Shown here piece by piece: positions 23,752 to 32,554 of a stretch of 64,000 bases of DNA. Numbering within the stretch: position 1 is the stretch's first letter; each line of letters begins with the position of its first letter. The notes under the pieces were generated by a model. That model was not told where the DNA came from, did no database searches, and saw only the letters and a list, made by a program, of their open reading frames with translations. The stretch comes from Jannaschia sp. M317 (GTDB taxonomy: Bacteria; Pseudomonadota; Alphaproteobacteria; Rhodobacterales; Rhodobacteraceae): assembly GCF_025141175.1 (NCBI RefSeq), contig NZ_CP081155.1, positions 1,269,001 through 1,333,000 on the forward strand, given 5' to 3'. A program made the position numbers and the translations under genes.

Positions 23752-25035
23752 ATGCAGACAGACAGCTATGATAACCCGCTTTCGACCCGGTCAGAGGTCG
23801 CGCAGGGGCATTACAACGAGGGCCTCGACCGCATCCTGGTCGCCGGGGCCCATCCCAGTGCAGCCTTTCGCGCGGCGGTTGAGGCGGACGACGGTTTTGC
23901 CTTGGGGCACGCGGGGCTGGCCCGCGCCTGCCAGTTCGAGGGCGACGGCCCCGGTGCCCAGGCCGCCATCGCGCGCGCGCGCCAACTGACCGGCGGGCTG
24001 TCGACGCGGGAGGCGTCGCATATCAACGCAATCGGCCTGCTGATCGACGGCGCGCCGGGGGCGGCCTATCCAGCCATCCGCGCCCATCTGGCCTGTCATC
24101 CCCGCGATGCCCTTGTCGCACAGACCTGCAGCTCGGTCTTTGGCCTGATCGGGTTTTCCGGCCGGCCAGGGCGCGAGGCGGAAATCCTCGCCTTTGTCGC
24201 GGGTCTGCTGCCGCACTACGGCGCGGATTGGTGGATGGAGAGCCAGTATGCCTTTGCGCTGTGCGAAAATGGCGATCTGGAGCGGGCGGATGCCTACGTC
24301 GACCGATCCCTGGCCCTGCGCCCGCGCAACGCCAACGGCGCTCATATCCGCAGCCACGTCTACTACGAAAGCGGCGAGACGGATCTGGGGCGCAGCTATC
24401 TGGCCGACTGGCTGAAGGGGTATGACCGGGCCGGGGCCATCCACGGGCATCTGTCCTGGCACGCCGCGCTGTGGTCGCTGGAGCAGGGGGATCACGCGAC
24501 CATGTGGGCGCGGATCGACGGGGATGTCGCGCCGGGCGTGAACGAGGGGTTGCCGATCAACGTGTTGACCGACACCGCGTCGATCCTGTACCGGGCCGAT
24601 CTTGCGGGATTGACGGTGGACGCGGCGCGTTGGGCCGATCTCAGCCGCTATGCCGCCCAGGTGTTTCCGAAGCCTTCGCTGGGCTTCATCGATTTTCACG
24701 CGGCGATGGCCCATGCCATGGCGGGCGACGGGGCGGCGCTGGCGCGGATCACCGAGGCCCCCAATGCCCTGAACGGTGACCTGGTTGTCCCGGTGGCCGA
24801 GGCGTTTGCCGCTTACGCCCGCCAGGATTGGGAGGGCGGCGTGGCCCTGTTGACCCAGGCCCTGTCCGACAGCGCGCGCCTCGGCGGCAGCCGGGCGCAA
24901 AGGGATGTTCTGGAACTGGCGCTGCTGAATGGTTTGCTGCGACTGGGCCGAGACACGGAGGCGCAGCGCCTGTTGGTCCTGCGTCGTCCGGTCCTGACCG
25001 GATCGGCCCTGGTTCATGGCATGACGGCGCATTAA
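23752..25035 (+). CDS. Tetratricopeptide-repeat protein (TTC38-like)
   Basis: The 427-residue protein is built of helix pairs of TPR type; YAFALCENGDLERADAYVDRSLALRP and WHAALWSLEQGDHATMW are clear examples. Layout and length resemble the TTC38 family, which is widespread but of unclear role. There is no signal peptide or membrane helix, so it is probably cytoplasmic. The ATG at 23752 follows a GGGGGG site. Its stop codon overlaps the end of the convergent manC-like gene by four bases. Partner proteins cannot be inferred. Confidence 0.75.
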   Translation: MQTDSYDNPLSTRSEVAQGHYNEGLDRILVAGAHPSAAFRAAVEADDGFALGHAGLARACQFEGDGPGAQAAIARARQLTGGLSTREASHINAIGLLIDGAPGAAYPAIRAHLACHPRDALVAQTCSSVFGLIGFSGRPGREAEILAFVAGLLPHYGADWWMESQYAFALCENGDLERADAYVDRSLALRPRNANGAHIRSHVYYESGETDLGRSYLADWLKGYDRAGAIHGHLSWHAALWSLEQGDHATMWARIDGDVAPGVNEGLPINVLTDTASILYRADLAGLTVDAARWADLSRYAAQVFPKPSLGFIDFHAAMAHAMAGDGAALARITEAPNALNGDLVVPVAEAFAAYARQDWEGGVALLTQALSDSARLGGSRAQRDVLELALLNGLLRLGRDTEAQRLLVLRRPVLTGSALVHGMTAH

Positions 25036-26450
25036 CCGCGGGCGTAGACGTCCTCGTAGCGGATGATGTCGTCTTCGCCCAGGTAGGCGCCGGTCTGCAC
25101 CTCGATCAGGACCATGGGCACCTTGCCCGGGTTCTCCATCCGGTGCGTGGCCCCCAGGGGGATGTAGACGGACTGGTTCTCGCTCACCAGTTTGACTTCG
25201 TCGTCAACGGTGACGCGGGCGGTCCCCTCGACGACGATCCAATGCTCGGACCGGTGGTGATGCGACTGCAGGCTGAGCGCGGCACCGGGGTGCACGACGA
25301 TACGTTTGACCTGGAACCGGTTGCCGATCACCAGGCTTTCGAACCAACCCCAGGGGCGGTGGTCCTTGGGGAAGGCGACGGCCTGTGTGGCCTGTTTCGC
25401 CTTGAGCCGGGCAACGGCTTCCTTGACGTCCTGCGCCCGCGAGGCGTCGGCCACCAGCACGGCGTCGGGCATCGCCACAGCCACGATGTTCTTCAGGCCC
25501 AGGCCCACGATTTCCAGGCGCGGATCCTCGGAGCGCAGCAGGCTGTCGTCGCAGTCGATGGCCGTGGCGGCACCATAGGTGGCGACGCCGCGCGCGTCGC
25601 GGTCGCCTTCGCGCCAGACCGCATCCCAGCCGCCCAGGTCGGACCAGCCTGCGTTGAACGGCACGACCGAAAGGGTGTCTGCCCGTTCCATCACCGCATA
25701 GTCGACCGAAATGTCGGGCAGCGTTTCCCAGGCAGCCGGATCCAGCCGCAAGAAGCCCAGGTCCGTCTCGGCCCGTTCGACCGCTTGGCGGACGGGGGAC
25801 ATCAGTTCGGGCGCATGTGAGGCAAAGGCGGCCAGGATGGACTTGACCGAAAACAGATAGATTCCCGCGTTCCAAAGGAACGTGCCGGCGGCCAGCATCT
25901 GCTCGGCGGTCGCGGCATCGGGCTTTTCGACGAACCGTGTCAGCGGCATGGCCCCGCCGTTGGGCGTCTCGGGCAGTTCGAGATAGCCATAGCCGGTTTC
26001 CGCATGGGTCGGATGGATGCCGAAGGTGACGATGCGCCCGTCCTGGGCCGCCGCGACGCCGGTATCGACGGCCGCGCGGAAGGCGGCGGCATCTGGAACG
26101 ACGTGGTCCGAGGGGGCCACGAGGATCAAGGCCTCGGGGTCCATGTCCGCCAGGTAGACGGCTGCGGCCAGGATCGCAGGTGCGGTGTTGCGCCCTTCGG
26201 GTTCGATCAGGATGGCACCTGGATCGATGCCCACCTCGGCCAGTTGTTCGGTCACGATAAAGCGGAAATCGGAATTGGTCAGCACCGTCGGTGCCGCGTA
26301 ATCCGGGCCGGACAGACGCTCTGCCGAGGCCTGGAACAGCGTCGTCTGACCGGTCAGGGGGACGAACTGCTTGGGATAGCTCTTGCGAGACAGGGGCCAC
26401 AGACGGGTGCCGGAGCCACCGCAAAGAAGAACAGGATAAATGGTCGCCAC
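25032..26450 (-). CDS. manC: Mannose-1-phosphate guanylyltransferase / mannose-6-phosphate isomerase
   Basis: The bifunctional 472-residue enzyme makes GDP-mannose for polysaccharides. The N-terminal transferase has PVLLCGGSGTRLWPLSR and RFVEKPD; the C-terminal cupin (residues ~350-472) is a type II isomerase with HPGAALSLQSHHHRSEHW. I place the start at GTG 26450, eight bases after GGAG, which gives the family's N-terminus; the longer frame adds 71 residues with no family match. It is divergent from the SDR gene at 26605. No exopolysaccharide cluster is visible nearby. Confidence 0.92.
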   Translation of the reverse strand: MATIYPVLLCGGSGTRLWPLSRKSYPKQFVPLTGQTTLFQASAERLSGPDYAAPTVLTNSDFRFIVTEQLAEVGIDPGAILIEPEGRNTAPAILAAAVYLADMDPEALILVAPSDHVVPDAAAFRAAVDTGVAAAQDGRIVTFGIHPTHAETGYGYLELPETPNGGAMPLTRFVEKPDAATAEQMLAAGTFLWNAGIYLFSVKSILAAFASHAPELMSPVRQAVERAETDLGFLRLDPAAWETLPDISVDYAVMERADTLSVVPFNAGWSDLGGWDAVWREGDRDARGVATYGAATAIDCDDSLLRSEDPRLEIVGLGLKNIVAVAMPDAVLVADASRAQDVKEAVARLKAKQATQAVAFPKDHRPWGWFESLVIGNRFQVKRIVVHPGAALSLQSHHHRSEHWIVVEGTARVTVDDEVKLVSENQSVYIPLGATHRMENPGKVPMVLIEVQTGAYLGEDDIIRYEDVYARG

Positions 26451-26604
26451 GGGCACCGCTCCGACGTTTTGTTTTGTTTCGATAAAGCAGTGCAATGCGG
26501 CAGCACTAAGGAATTCTGCAACGCTTTCGCACCAGTGGCGGCGGAACATCCCGCCCATGCCGGGTGTTCCCCCCTGACTGCAAACAAGCGAGAGGAGTTC
26601 CGCC

Positions 26605-27456
26605 ATGAACGCCCCCCATATTCCGGCCCAAAGCCAGGACGCCATGCCCGCCCATGAGTACAAGATGGACCCGGCCCCCGACTATGCCCCGCGCCACCCC
26701 GGTGCGGACAAGTTGAAGGACAAAGTCGCGCTGATCACCGGCGGCGACAGCGGCATCGGCCGCGCCGTGTCGGTCCTGTTCGCCCGCGAGGGTGCCAAGA
26801 TCGCCATTGCCTACCTGGAAGAAGACCGCGACGCCGAGGAGACCAAGCGCCTGGTCGAGGCGGAGGGCGGCGAATGCCTGCTGATCCCCGGCGACCTGGG
26901 GGCGAAGGCCCATTGCGAGGCGACCGTGCAGAAGGTGATCGACACCTATGGCCAGCTTGACGTGCTGATCAACAACGGCGCGCAGCAGTGGCTGGACGAA
27001 GACTTTGCCGCCCTGGACGAGGACAAGATCGACCGGATGATGGCCTCCAATGTGAAGGCCTACATGTTCACCACCCAGGCCGCCCTGCCGCATCTGAAGG
27101 AAGGGGCCGCGATCGTGAACACTTCGTCGGTCAACGCGTTTGCGGGCATGGGCTCGCTGATCACCTATTCAACGACGCGCGGTGCTTCGCTGGCCTTCAG
27201 CCGGTCGCTGGCGGGCAACCTTGCGGACAAGGGCATCCGCGTCAATTCGGTCGCGCCCGGCCCGATCTGGACCCCGTTCATTCCAGGCACCATGCCCGCG
27301 GACAAGGTCGAAGATTTTGGCACGCAGACGCCCATGGGCCGCGCGGGTCAACCGTGGGAGGTGGCGACCGCCTTCCTGTTCCTGGCCAGCGACGACGGCA
27401 ATTACTTTACCGGCCAGACGCTGCACCCGAACGGCGGCATGGTGGTCGGGGCCTGA
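26605..27456 (+). CDS. SDR oxidoreductase (YghA-like) with altered catalytic lysine
   Basis: The 283-residue protein has the long N-terminal extension and core of the YghA-type SDRs: coenzyme site TGGDSGIGRA, NNGAQQW (family NNAG/NNA), catalytic Ser in NTSSVNA and Tyr188 in YSTTRGAS. The position that is lysine in the usual YxxxK motif is Arg192 here. Arginine at this site is rare and could lower activity or change the reaction. The ATG follows a GAGAGGAG site. A terminator follows the gene. Related proteins are linked to stress responses; the substrate is unknown. Confidence 0.88.
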   Translation: MNAPHIPAQSQDAMPAHEYKMDPAPDYAPRHPGADKLKDKVALITGGDSGIGRAVSVLFAREGAKIAIAYLEEDRDAEETKRLVEAEGGECLLIPGDLGAKAHCEATVQKVIDTYGQLDVLINNGAQQWLDEDFAALDEDKIDRMMASNVKAYMFTTQAALPHLKEGAAIVNTSSVNAFAGMGSLITYSTTRGASLAFSRSLAGNLADKGIRVNSVAPGPIWTPFIPGTMPADKVEDFGTQTPMGRAGQPWEVATAFLFLASDDGNYFTGQTLHPNGGMVVGA

Positions 27457-27480
27457 TCCGCCCCTAGGTTCGACCTGGAT

Positions 27481-27509
27481 GGGACGCCCCGCGCGGGCGT
27501 CCCTCTTTT
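27481..27509 (+). terminator. Rho-independent terminator after the SDR gene
   Basis: GGGACGCCC pairs with GGGCGTCCC around a five-base loop, followed by TCTTTTC. It separates the SDR gene from the GH13 gene that starts 15 bp further on. Confidence 0.85.
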
Positions 27510-27524
27510 CATGAAAGGATGCCG

Positions 27525-29057
27525 ATGCCCGACCGCCCCTGGCCCGCCGCGCCCGTGATCTATCAAATCTATCCGCGCTCGTTCCGCGACACGACCGGCA
27601 GCGGCACGGGTGACCTGAACGGCATCACCAGCAAGCTGGAATTCGTGGCGGACCTGGGGGTCGACGCGATCTGGTTGTCGCCGTTCTACCCGTCGCCGAT
27701 GAAGGATGGGGGCTATGATATCGCCGACCACATGGAGGTGCACCCCGCGCTGGGCACGTTGGGTGATTTCGACCACCTCGTGGCCCGGGCACATGACCTG
27801 GGCGTGCGGGTGATGATCGACCAGGTGTTCAACCACACCTCGACCGAGGCTCCGTGGTTCAAGCGTTCGGTCGCGCGCGATCCCGTCTATGATGACTACT
27901 ACGTCTGGGCAGATCCGAAACCGGACGGCACCCAACCCAACAACTGGCTGTCGCAATTCGGCCCCCCCGCCTGGACCTGGAACCACAAGCGGCGGCAGTA
28001 TTATTTTCACAACTTCACGTCGGATCAGCCCAGCCTGAACCTGCGCAATGCGGACGTTCAGGCCGAGTTGAAGCAGATCATGCAGTTCTGGCGCGACCGG
28101 GGTGTCGACGGCTTTCGCATCGACGCGGTGACGTCGCTGCTGTTCGACCCGTCGCTGAAGGACAATCCGCCTGCCACGCCAGAGGTGCGGGACAAGGTCT
28201 CGGGCGAGAACTTCGTGCCCTACACCTATCAGGACCACGCCCATGACATCCTGCCGGGCGACGGCGTGGACTATATCCAGAACCTGCGCGACTGGGCCGG
28301 AGAGGGGGCGTTTCTGATCGGCGAGGTCACGTCCGGCAACAAATCCGTCGACCTGGCCTGCCGTTTGGTGGCCGATGGCGGGATGAGCGCGGCCTATACG
28401 ACCGACCTGCCGGAAAAGAAGGCGACCGCCGCCGCCTATGCCGACATTCTGGATCGGTCAGACGACCCCGGCCACCTCGGCTGGTGGCTGTCGTCCCACG
28501 ACCAGACGCGGCATCTGGGCAAAGCGGGCGACGGGTCGGCGCGCGAAGCCAGGTTCTTTGCCCTGCTCTTGGCCACCGCACCCGGTTCCGTGCTGATCTA
28601 TCAAGGAGAGGAGCTTGGCCTGGTTCAGCCGGCCCTGCCCAAGGCGGCGGTCACGGACCCGCTTGATCTGCTCTATTGGCCCGACGGGCCGGGGAGAGAA
28701 GGCGCGCGCGTGCCCTATCCTTGGGCCGAGGGTGGCAACCGTGGGTTCACCACGGGCGCGCCGTGGTTGCCGATGGATTGGCCCGAGGGGATTTCCGCCT
28801 CGGTGCAGCACATCGACAAAGGCAGTGTCCTGAATTTCTACCGCGACGCCTTGGCGTTCCGGCGCGCCTCAATGCAGGATCTGACGCTTCGGCACTGGGA
28901 ACGGGACGGCGACGTGATCCGCCTGAGCTATCCCGCCGCCTATGTCGTCCTGAACTTCGGAGCAGAGGCGGTCGAGGTAGAGGGGGCAGCCGACCTGTCT
29001 TCGGACAGGATCGACGGCACCTTGCCGGGACGGGCCGGGGCGGTCTGGCTGCGTTAG
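27525..29057 (+). CDS. GH13 alpha-glucosidase
   Basis: The 510-residue protein has the GH13 (beta/alpha)8 core: IYQIYPRSFRD, QVFNHTS (region I), GFRIDAV with the nucleophile Asp (region II), LIGEVTS with the acid/base Glu (region III) and SSHDQTRH (region IV). The N-terminus and the HKRRQYYFHNF block match alpha-glucosidases that act on small alpha-glucosides such as maltose or sucrose. No signal peptide, so cytoplasmic. ATG 27525 follows AAGGA by five bases; ATG 27519 is too close to the site. It is one of three GH13 genes of this type in the window. Confidence 0.9.
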   Translation: MPDRPWPAAPVIYQIYPRSFRDTTGSGTGDLNGITSKLEFVADLGVDAIWLSPFYPSPMKDGGYDIADHMEVHPALGTLGDFDHLVARAHDLGVRVMIDQVFNHTSTEAPWFKRSVARDPVYDDYYVWADPKPDGTQPNNWLSQFGPPAWTWNHKRRQYYFHNFTSDQPSLNLRNADVQAELKQIMQFWRDRGVDGFRIDAVTSLLFDPSLKDNPPATPEVRDKVSGENFVPYTYQDHAHDILPGDGVDYIQNLRDWAGEGAFLIGEVTSGNKSVDLACRLVADGGMSAAYTTDLPEKKATAAAYADILDRSDDPGHLGWWLSSHDQTRHLGKAGDGSAREARFFALLLATAPGSVLIYQGEELGLVQPALPKAAVTDPLDLLYWPDGPGREGARVPYPWAEGGNRGFTTGAPWLPMDWPEGISASVQHIDKGSVLNFYRDALAFRRASMQDLTLRHWERDGDVIRLSYPAAYVVLNFGAEAVEVEGAADLSSDRIDGTLPGRAGAVWLR

Positions 29058-29175
29058 GGGCGATCTGGTCGGGCGTGCACCCTGGCTTCATTGGCGCGCG
29101 GCACACCTGACGTCTGTCGCGCCACCGCAGGGGTATTGCCTGCGGCGGCGCAAAGGCTTGTGTCTGACTGCCCGT

Positions 29176-30249
29176 TCAGACGCGATATTCGGTCGGGCGG
29201 CGATAGGCGGGGCTCGCCGGATGGCGATCGGGTTTTTCGCGTGCTTCGACTTTGGGACTGGATCCCGACGTCAGGCCCCGACCCAGCAGGTAGCCGAGCC
29301 CCAGCAGCGCCGCTGCCCCCCCGAAGGCAAGCGTCTTGCGTGCCGCGTCGCTGTCCAGGGTGATGCCATCGTCTTTGGCGCGCGCGTCGAAGCCGCCGTG
29401 TGCCCGCGCGGAAATGTCGGGGTGGGGGCCGTCCAGGTTGTCGCGGGCGTCGGTGTCCGGGCGGTCGGATTTCTGCGTTTCGATCCCCATCTCGGTCAGC
29501 TGTCTTTCGACCAGTGGCGGAAACAGGATATTGCCGATCAGCAGCTTCAGGACCGAGCGGCCCACCAGGATTTCTCGTGCGTTCTGGTCGATTGCGCGCA
29601 GGATGCCACGGGCCGCGACTTCGGGTTGAAAGATCGGCGGGGCCGGTTGCGGGTGGCGATCCAGACGGTTCCGGGCCCAGTCGAACTGCGGCGTGTTCAC
29701 TGCGGGCAGCTGCACCATGGACAGGGTGATGGGCCGCCCCTCACGCGCAAGTTCGATCCGCAACGCCTGAGTGAAACCACGCACCGCATGTTTCGCCCCG
29801 CAATAGGCGGCCTGTCCCGGGACCGACACATAGGCCAGCCCGGAACCGACGTTGACGATATTCCCCTGCGCCATGACCGACAGCGCCGCGCGGCACCCGT
29901 TCACGGTGCCCAGATAGGTGGTGTCGGTGATCTTGCGGAACTCGGCCTCGTCGACCATGTCGAAGGTCGAAAAACTGGTGAGCATGGCGGAATTCACCCA
30001 GATCTCTGGCGCGCCCAGGTCCGAGGCGATGTCAGAGGCCGCGCGCATCACCGCGTCGCCATCGCTGACGTCCAGGGCGCGGGTCCAGATCTGCGCCCCC
30101 AACTCTTGTTGCATCTGCGCCAGGCGCGCCTCACCGCGGGCCAGAACAGCCACGCGGTATCCGCGTGCGATCAGGGCGTCGACGGTGGCGCGCCCGACCC
30201 CTGCGGTTCCGCCTGCGACGACGGCGACGGGATTGTGATCACGGGTCAT
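29176..30249 (-). CDS. SDR oxidoreductase with C-terminal extension
   Basis: The 357-residue protein has an SDR domain in residues 1-~235: coenzyme site AGGTAGVGRA, catalytic Ser in NVGSGLAYV and YCGAKHA as the YxxxK motif. After the SDR core there is a ~100-residue extension that ends in a glycine-rich hydrophobic stretch (FGGAAALLGLGYLLGRGL), which may anchor it in the membrane. The ATG at 30249 follows GGAG; the longer frame is unsupported. Substrate unknown. The gene is divergent from the DUF892 gene. Confidence 0.85.
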   Translation of the reverse strand: MTRDHNPVAVVAGGTAGVGRATVDALIARGYRVAVLARGEARLAQMQQELGAQIWTRALDVSDGDAVMRAASDIASDLGAPEIWVNSAMLTSFSTFDMVDEAEFRKITDTTYLGTVNGCRAALSVMAQGNIVNVGSGLAYVSVPGQAAYCGAKHAVRGFTQALRIELAREGRPITLSMVQLPAVNTPQFDWARNRLDRHPQPAPPIFQPEVAARGILRAIDQNAREILVGRSVLKLLIGNILFPPLVERQLTEMGIETQKSDRPDTDARDNLDGPHPDISARAHGGFDARAKDDGITLDSDAARKTLAFGGAAALLGLGYLLGRGLTSGSSPKVEAREKPDRHPASPAYRRPTEYRV

Positions 30250-30392
30250 TCTGGTCGTCTCCTTCAGATAGGTTGCCTGCAAAACGCGCGCCCGCTTGCA
30301 GCGGTTCCGGCGCATTTTTCCGGCTTTCCCGGAACTTCGCCCCCCGGTCACCGCGTTGGGAAGGCAGATCCCAAACGGGAAAGGAGAGACCA

Positions 30393-30887
30393 ATGAATAC
30401 GCTGACCGACCTCTATCTGGACGAACTCAAGGACATCCGGTCCGCCTGTGCGCAATCGCGCGAGGTGACGATCAAGCTGGAAGAAGCCGCGACCGATCCC
30501 GCGCTGAAAGAGGCGCTGCATGCCGGTCACAAGGGCATTTCCGACGGCATCGCGATGCTGGACCAGGTCATCAAGGGCCACGGGGCCGACCCCGATGGCG
30601 AATTCTGCAAGGGAATGGAAGGCCTGGTGAAAGAGGCCAGGAAGCACGCGCTGGACGAAGATTTCGGCGACGACGCGGTGCGCGATGCGATGATCATCAC
30701 TCAGTATCAGCGCATGGCCCACTATGCGATTGCCGGCTACGGCTGCGTCAAGGCGTTTGCCAAACGTCTGGGCCTGGACGAAGACGCCCGCCACCTCGAC
30801 ACCCATCTGAGCAACACCTACGACGGTGACGAAAAGATGACCGAACTGGCAATGGGTGGCATCAACGCCGACGCCAAGGCTGCGTAA
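30393..30887 (+). CDS. Ferritin-like DUF892 protein (YciE/YciF family)
   Basis: The 164-residue protein is all-helical and has the family start LTDLYLDELKDIRSA, EARKHALDEDFGDDAVRDAMII, and a QRMAHYAIAGYG block. Family members are dimeric four-helix bundles like rubrerythrin, seen in stress responses. The ATG follows AAAGGAGAG. With the two SDR genes it may belong to a general-stress set (inference). A strong bidirectional terminator follows, and pgm converges on it. Confidence 0.88.
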   Translation: MNTLTDLYLDELKDIRSACAQSREVTIKLEEAATDPALKEALHAGHKGISDGIAMLDQVIKGHGADPDGEFCKGMEGLVKEARKHALDEDFGDDAVRDAMIITQYQRMAHYAIAGYGCVKAFAKRLGLDEDARHLDTHLSNTYDGDEKMTELAMGGINADAKAA

Positions 30888-30909
30888 GCCTTGACCGACC
30901 GATGATCGA

Positions 30910-30935
30910 GGGCGGCCCCGGTGGGCCGCCCTTTG
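30910..30935. terminator. Bidirectional terminator between the DUF892 gene and pgm
   Basis: GGGCGGCCC and GGGCCGCCC form a perfect nine-base stem with a CGGT loop and TTT on the plus side. It lies between two convergent stop codons and serves the DUF892 gene and probably the end of the glg-pgm operon. Confidence 0.8.
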
Positions 30936-30940
30936 TCGTC

Positions 30941-32554
30941 TCAGGTGGTCACGTCAGGGTCGATGCGCCCGATGTGCCCCTGGAAATCGGCCAGCGCCAA
31001 GGTCGCGGCACGCACGTCGTCCAGTTTGGACGGGTCGTCCAGATCGTCCGCGCTGAACGCCTCCAGGTAGCAGCGGATCGTTGCGCCGACGGTCCCCGTT
31101 CCAGAGGTGCGTAGCATGGCGCGCGCGCCCCCCTCGTAGCCGATCATCAGCCCCTGATTGGCGCTGACCGAGCCGTCGACCGGATCGTTGTAGGTAAACT
31201 CTTCTGCCGTCTCGACCGTCAGACCGGCAAAGGTCTGACCGGGCAGGCTGTCCAGCCGTGCGCGCACCCCGTCCATGAGCGCATCCGCCCCTTCGGTCGG
31301 GACGGCTTCGAAATCGAGACGAGTATAATAGTTCCGTCCGTAGTCATCCCAATGCGCCGCCAACAGATCCGCCACCGACATCTTGCGCGCGGCCAGGATG
31401 TTCAGCCAGAACAGCACAGCCCAAAGGCCGTCCTTTTCGCGGATGTGGTCCGATCCCGTGCCCGCGCTTTCCTCGCCGCAGATGGTGACCTTGCCCGCGT
31501 CCAGCAGGTTGCCGAAGAATTTCCAGCCTGTGGGCGTGGCATAGATGCCGATGCCCAGTTTCTCGGCCACGCGGTCGGCGGCCCCCGACGTCGGCATCGA
31601 CCGCGCCACGCCAGCCAGGCGTCCGGCATAGGCGGGCACGTGCTGCGCATTGGCGGCCAGCACCGCCAGGCTGTCTGACGGCGACACATAGGCCCCGCGG
31701 CCCACGATCATGTTGCGGTCGCCGTCCCCGTCCGAGGCCGCACCGAAATCGGGGGCATCCGGTCCCATCATCCGGTCCATCAGCTCCTTGGCCCAGACCG
31801 GGTTCGGGTCGGGGTGCCCGCCGCCGAAGTCCGGGGACGGCGTGCCGTTGACCACCGATCCAGCGGGGGCACCCAGCGTTCCCTCCAGGATCTTGGTGGC
31901 ATAGGGGCCGGTGACCGCGTGCATGGCGTCAAAGCTGATCGTGAATCCGCCCGCGATCATCGCGCGGATCGCGTCGAAGTCGAAGATCGAGGCCATCAGC
32001 GTCTCGTAATCCGTGACCGGGTCCACGATGGTGACGGCCATCTCGCCCAGTGTCGTGTCGCCGTCGGAGTTCAGATCCACATCGGGCACGTCGGCCTTGT
32101 GATAGACGTCGATGGTCTTGGTCCGCTCGAAAATCGCGTTGGTCACACCCTCGGGGGCAGGGCCGCCGTTGGGCGTGTTGAACTTGATGCCGAAATCCTC
32201 GTCCGGGCCGCCGGGGTTGTGGCTGGCCGACAGGATGATGCCGCCGTCGGTCTTGTTCAGACGGATCAGGTGCGACGCGGCAGGCGTCGACAAAAGGCCG
32301 CCGCGTCCGACGATGACCCGCGCGGCCCCGTTGGCGGCGGCCATCTTCAGGATCGTCTGGATCGCCTCGGCATTGAAATAGCGTCCGTCTCCGCCGACCA
32401 CGAAGGTCTTGCCCGCTGCCCCGCCGATGCCGTCGAAAATCGCCTGAACGAAGTTTTCCAGGTAACCGGGTTCCATGAACACGCGGGTCTTCTTGCGCAG
32501 GCCAGAGGTGCCGGGTTTCTGCCCGTCGATGGGCTGTGTTGTGTGTTGGGTCAT
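30941..32554 (-). CDS. pgm: Phosphoglucomutase
   Basis: Pgm interconverts glucose-1-phosphate and glucose-6-phosphate, connecting glycogen to central metabolism. The 537-residue protein has the phospho-serine loop SASHNPGG, the metal loop DGDGDRNM, GEESAGTGSDHIREKDG for sugar binding and RTSGTGT for phosphate. It is the last gene of the glg operon; its ATG overlaps the stop of glgX by four bases. Confidence 0.95.
   Translation of the reverse strand: MTQHTTQPIDGQKPGTSGLRKKTRVFMEPGYLENFVQAIFDGIGGAAGKTFVVGGDGRYFNAEAIQTILKMAAANGAARVIVGRGGLLSTPAASHLIRLNKTDGGIILSASHNPGGPDEDFGIKFNTPNGGPAPEGVTNAIFERTKTIDVYHKADVPDVDLNSDGDTTLGEMAVTIVDPVTDYETLMASIFDFDAIRAMIAGGFTISFDAMHAVTGPYATKILEGTLGAPAGSVVNGTPSPDFGGGHPDPNPVWAKELMDRMMGPDAPDFGAASDGDGDRNMIVGRGAYVSPSDSLAVLAANAQHVPAYAGRLAGVARSMPTSGAADRVAEKLGIGIYATPTGWKFFGNLLDAGKVTICGEESAGTGSDHIREKDGLWAVLFWLNILAARKMSVADLLAAHWDDYGRNYYTRLDFEAVPTEGADALMDGVRARLDSLPGQTFAGLTVETAEEFTYNDPVDGSVSANQGLMIGYEGGARAMLRTSGTGTVGATIRCYLEAFSADDLDDPSKLDDVRAATLALADFQGHIGRIDPDVTT

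Noticed and set aside
26451..26663. 71-residue N-terminal extension of the manC-like gene
   Set aside because: The extension overlaps the divergent SDR promoter region, has no family match, and the GTG at 26450 has a proper ribosome site.
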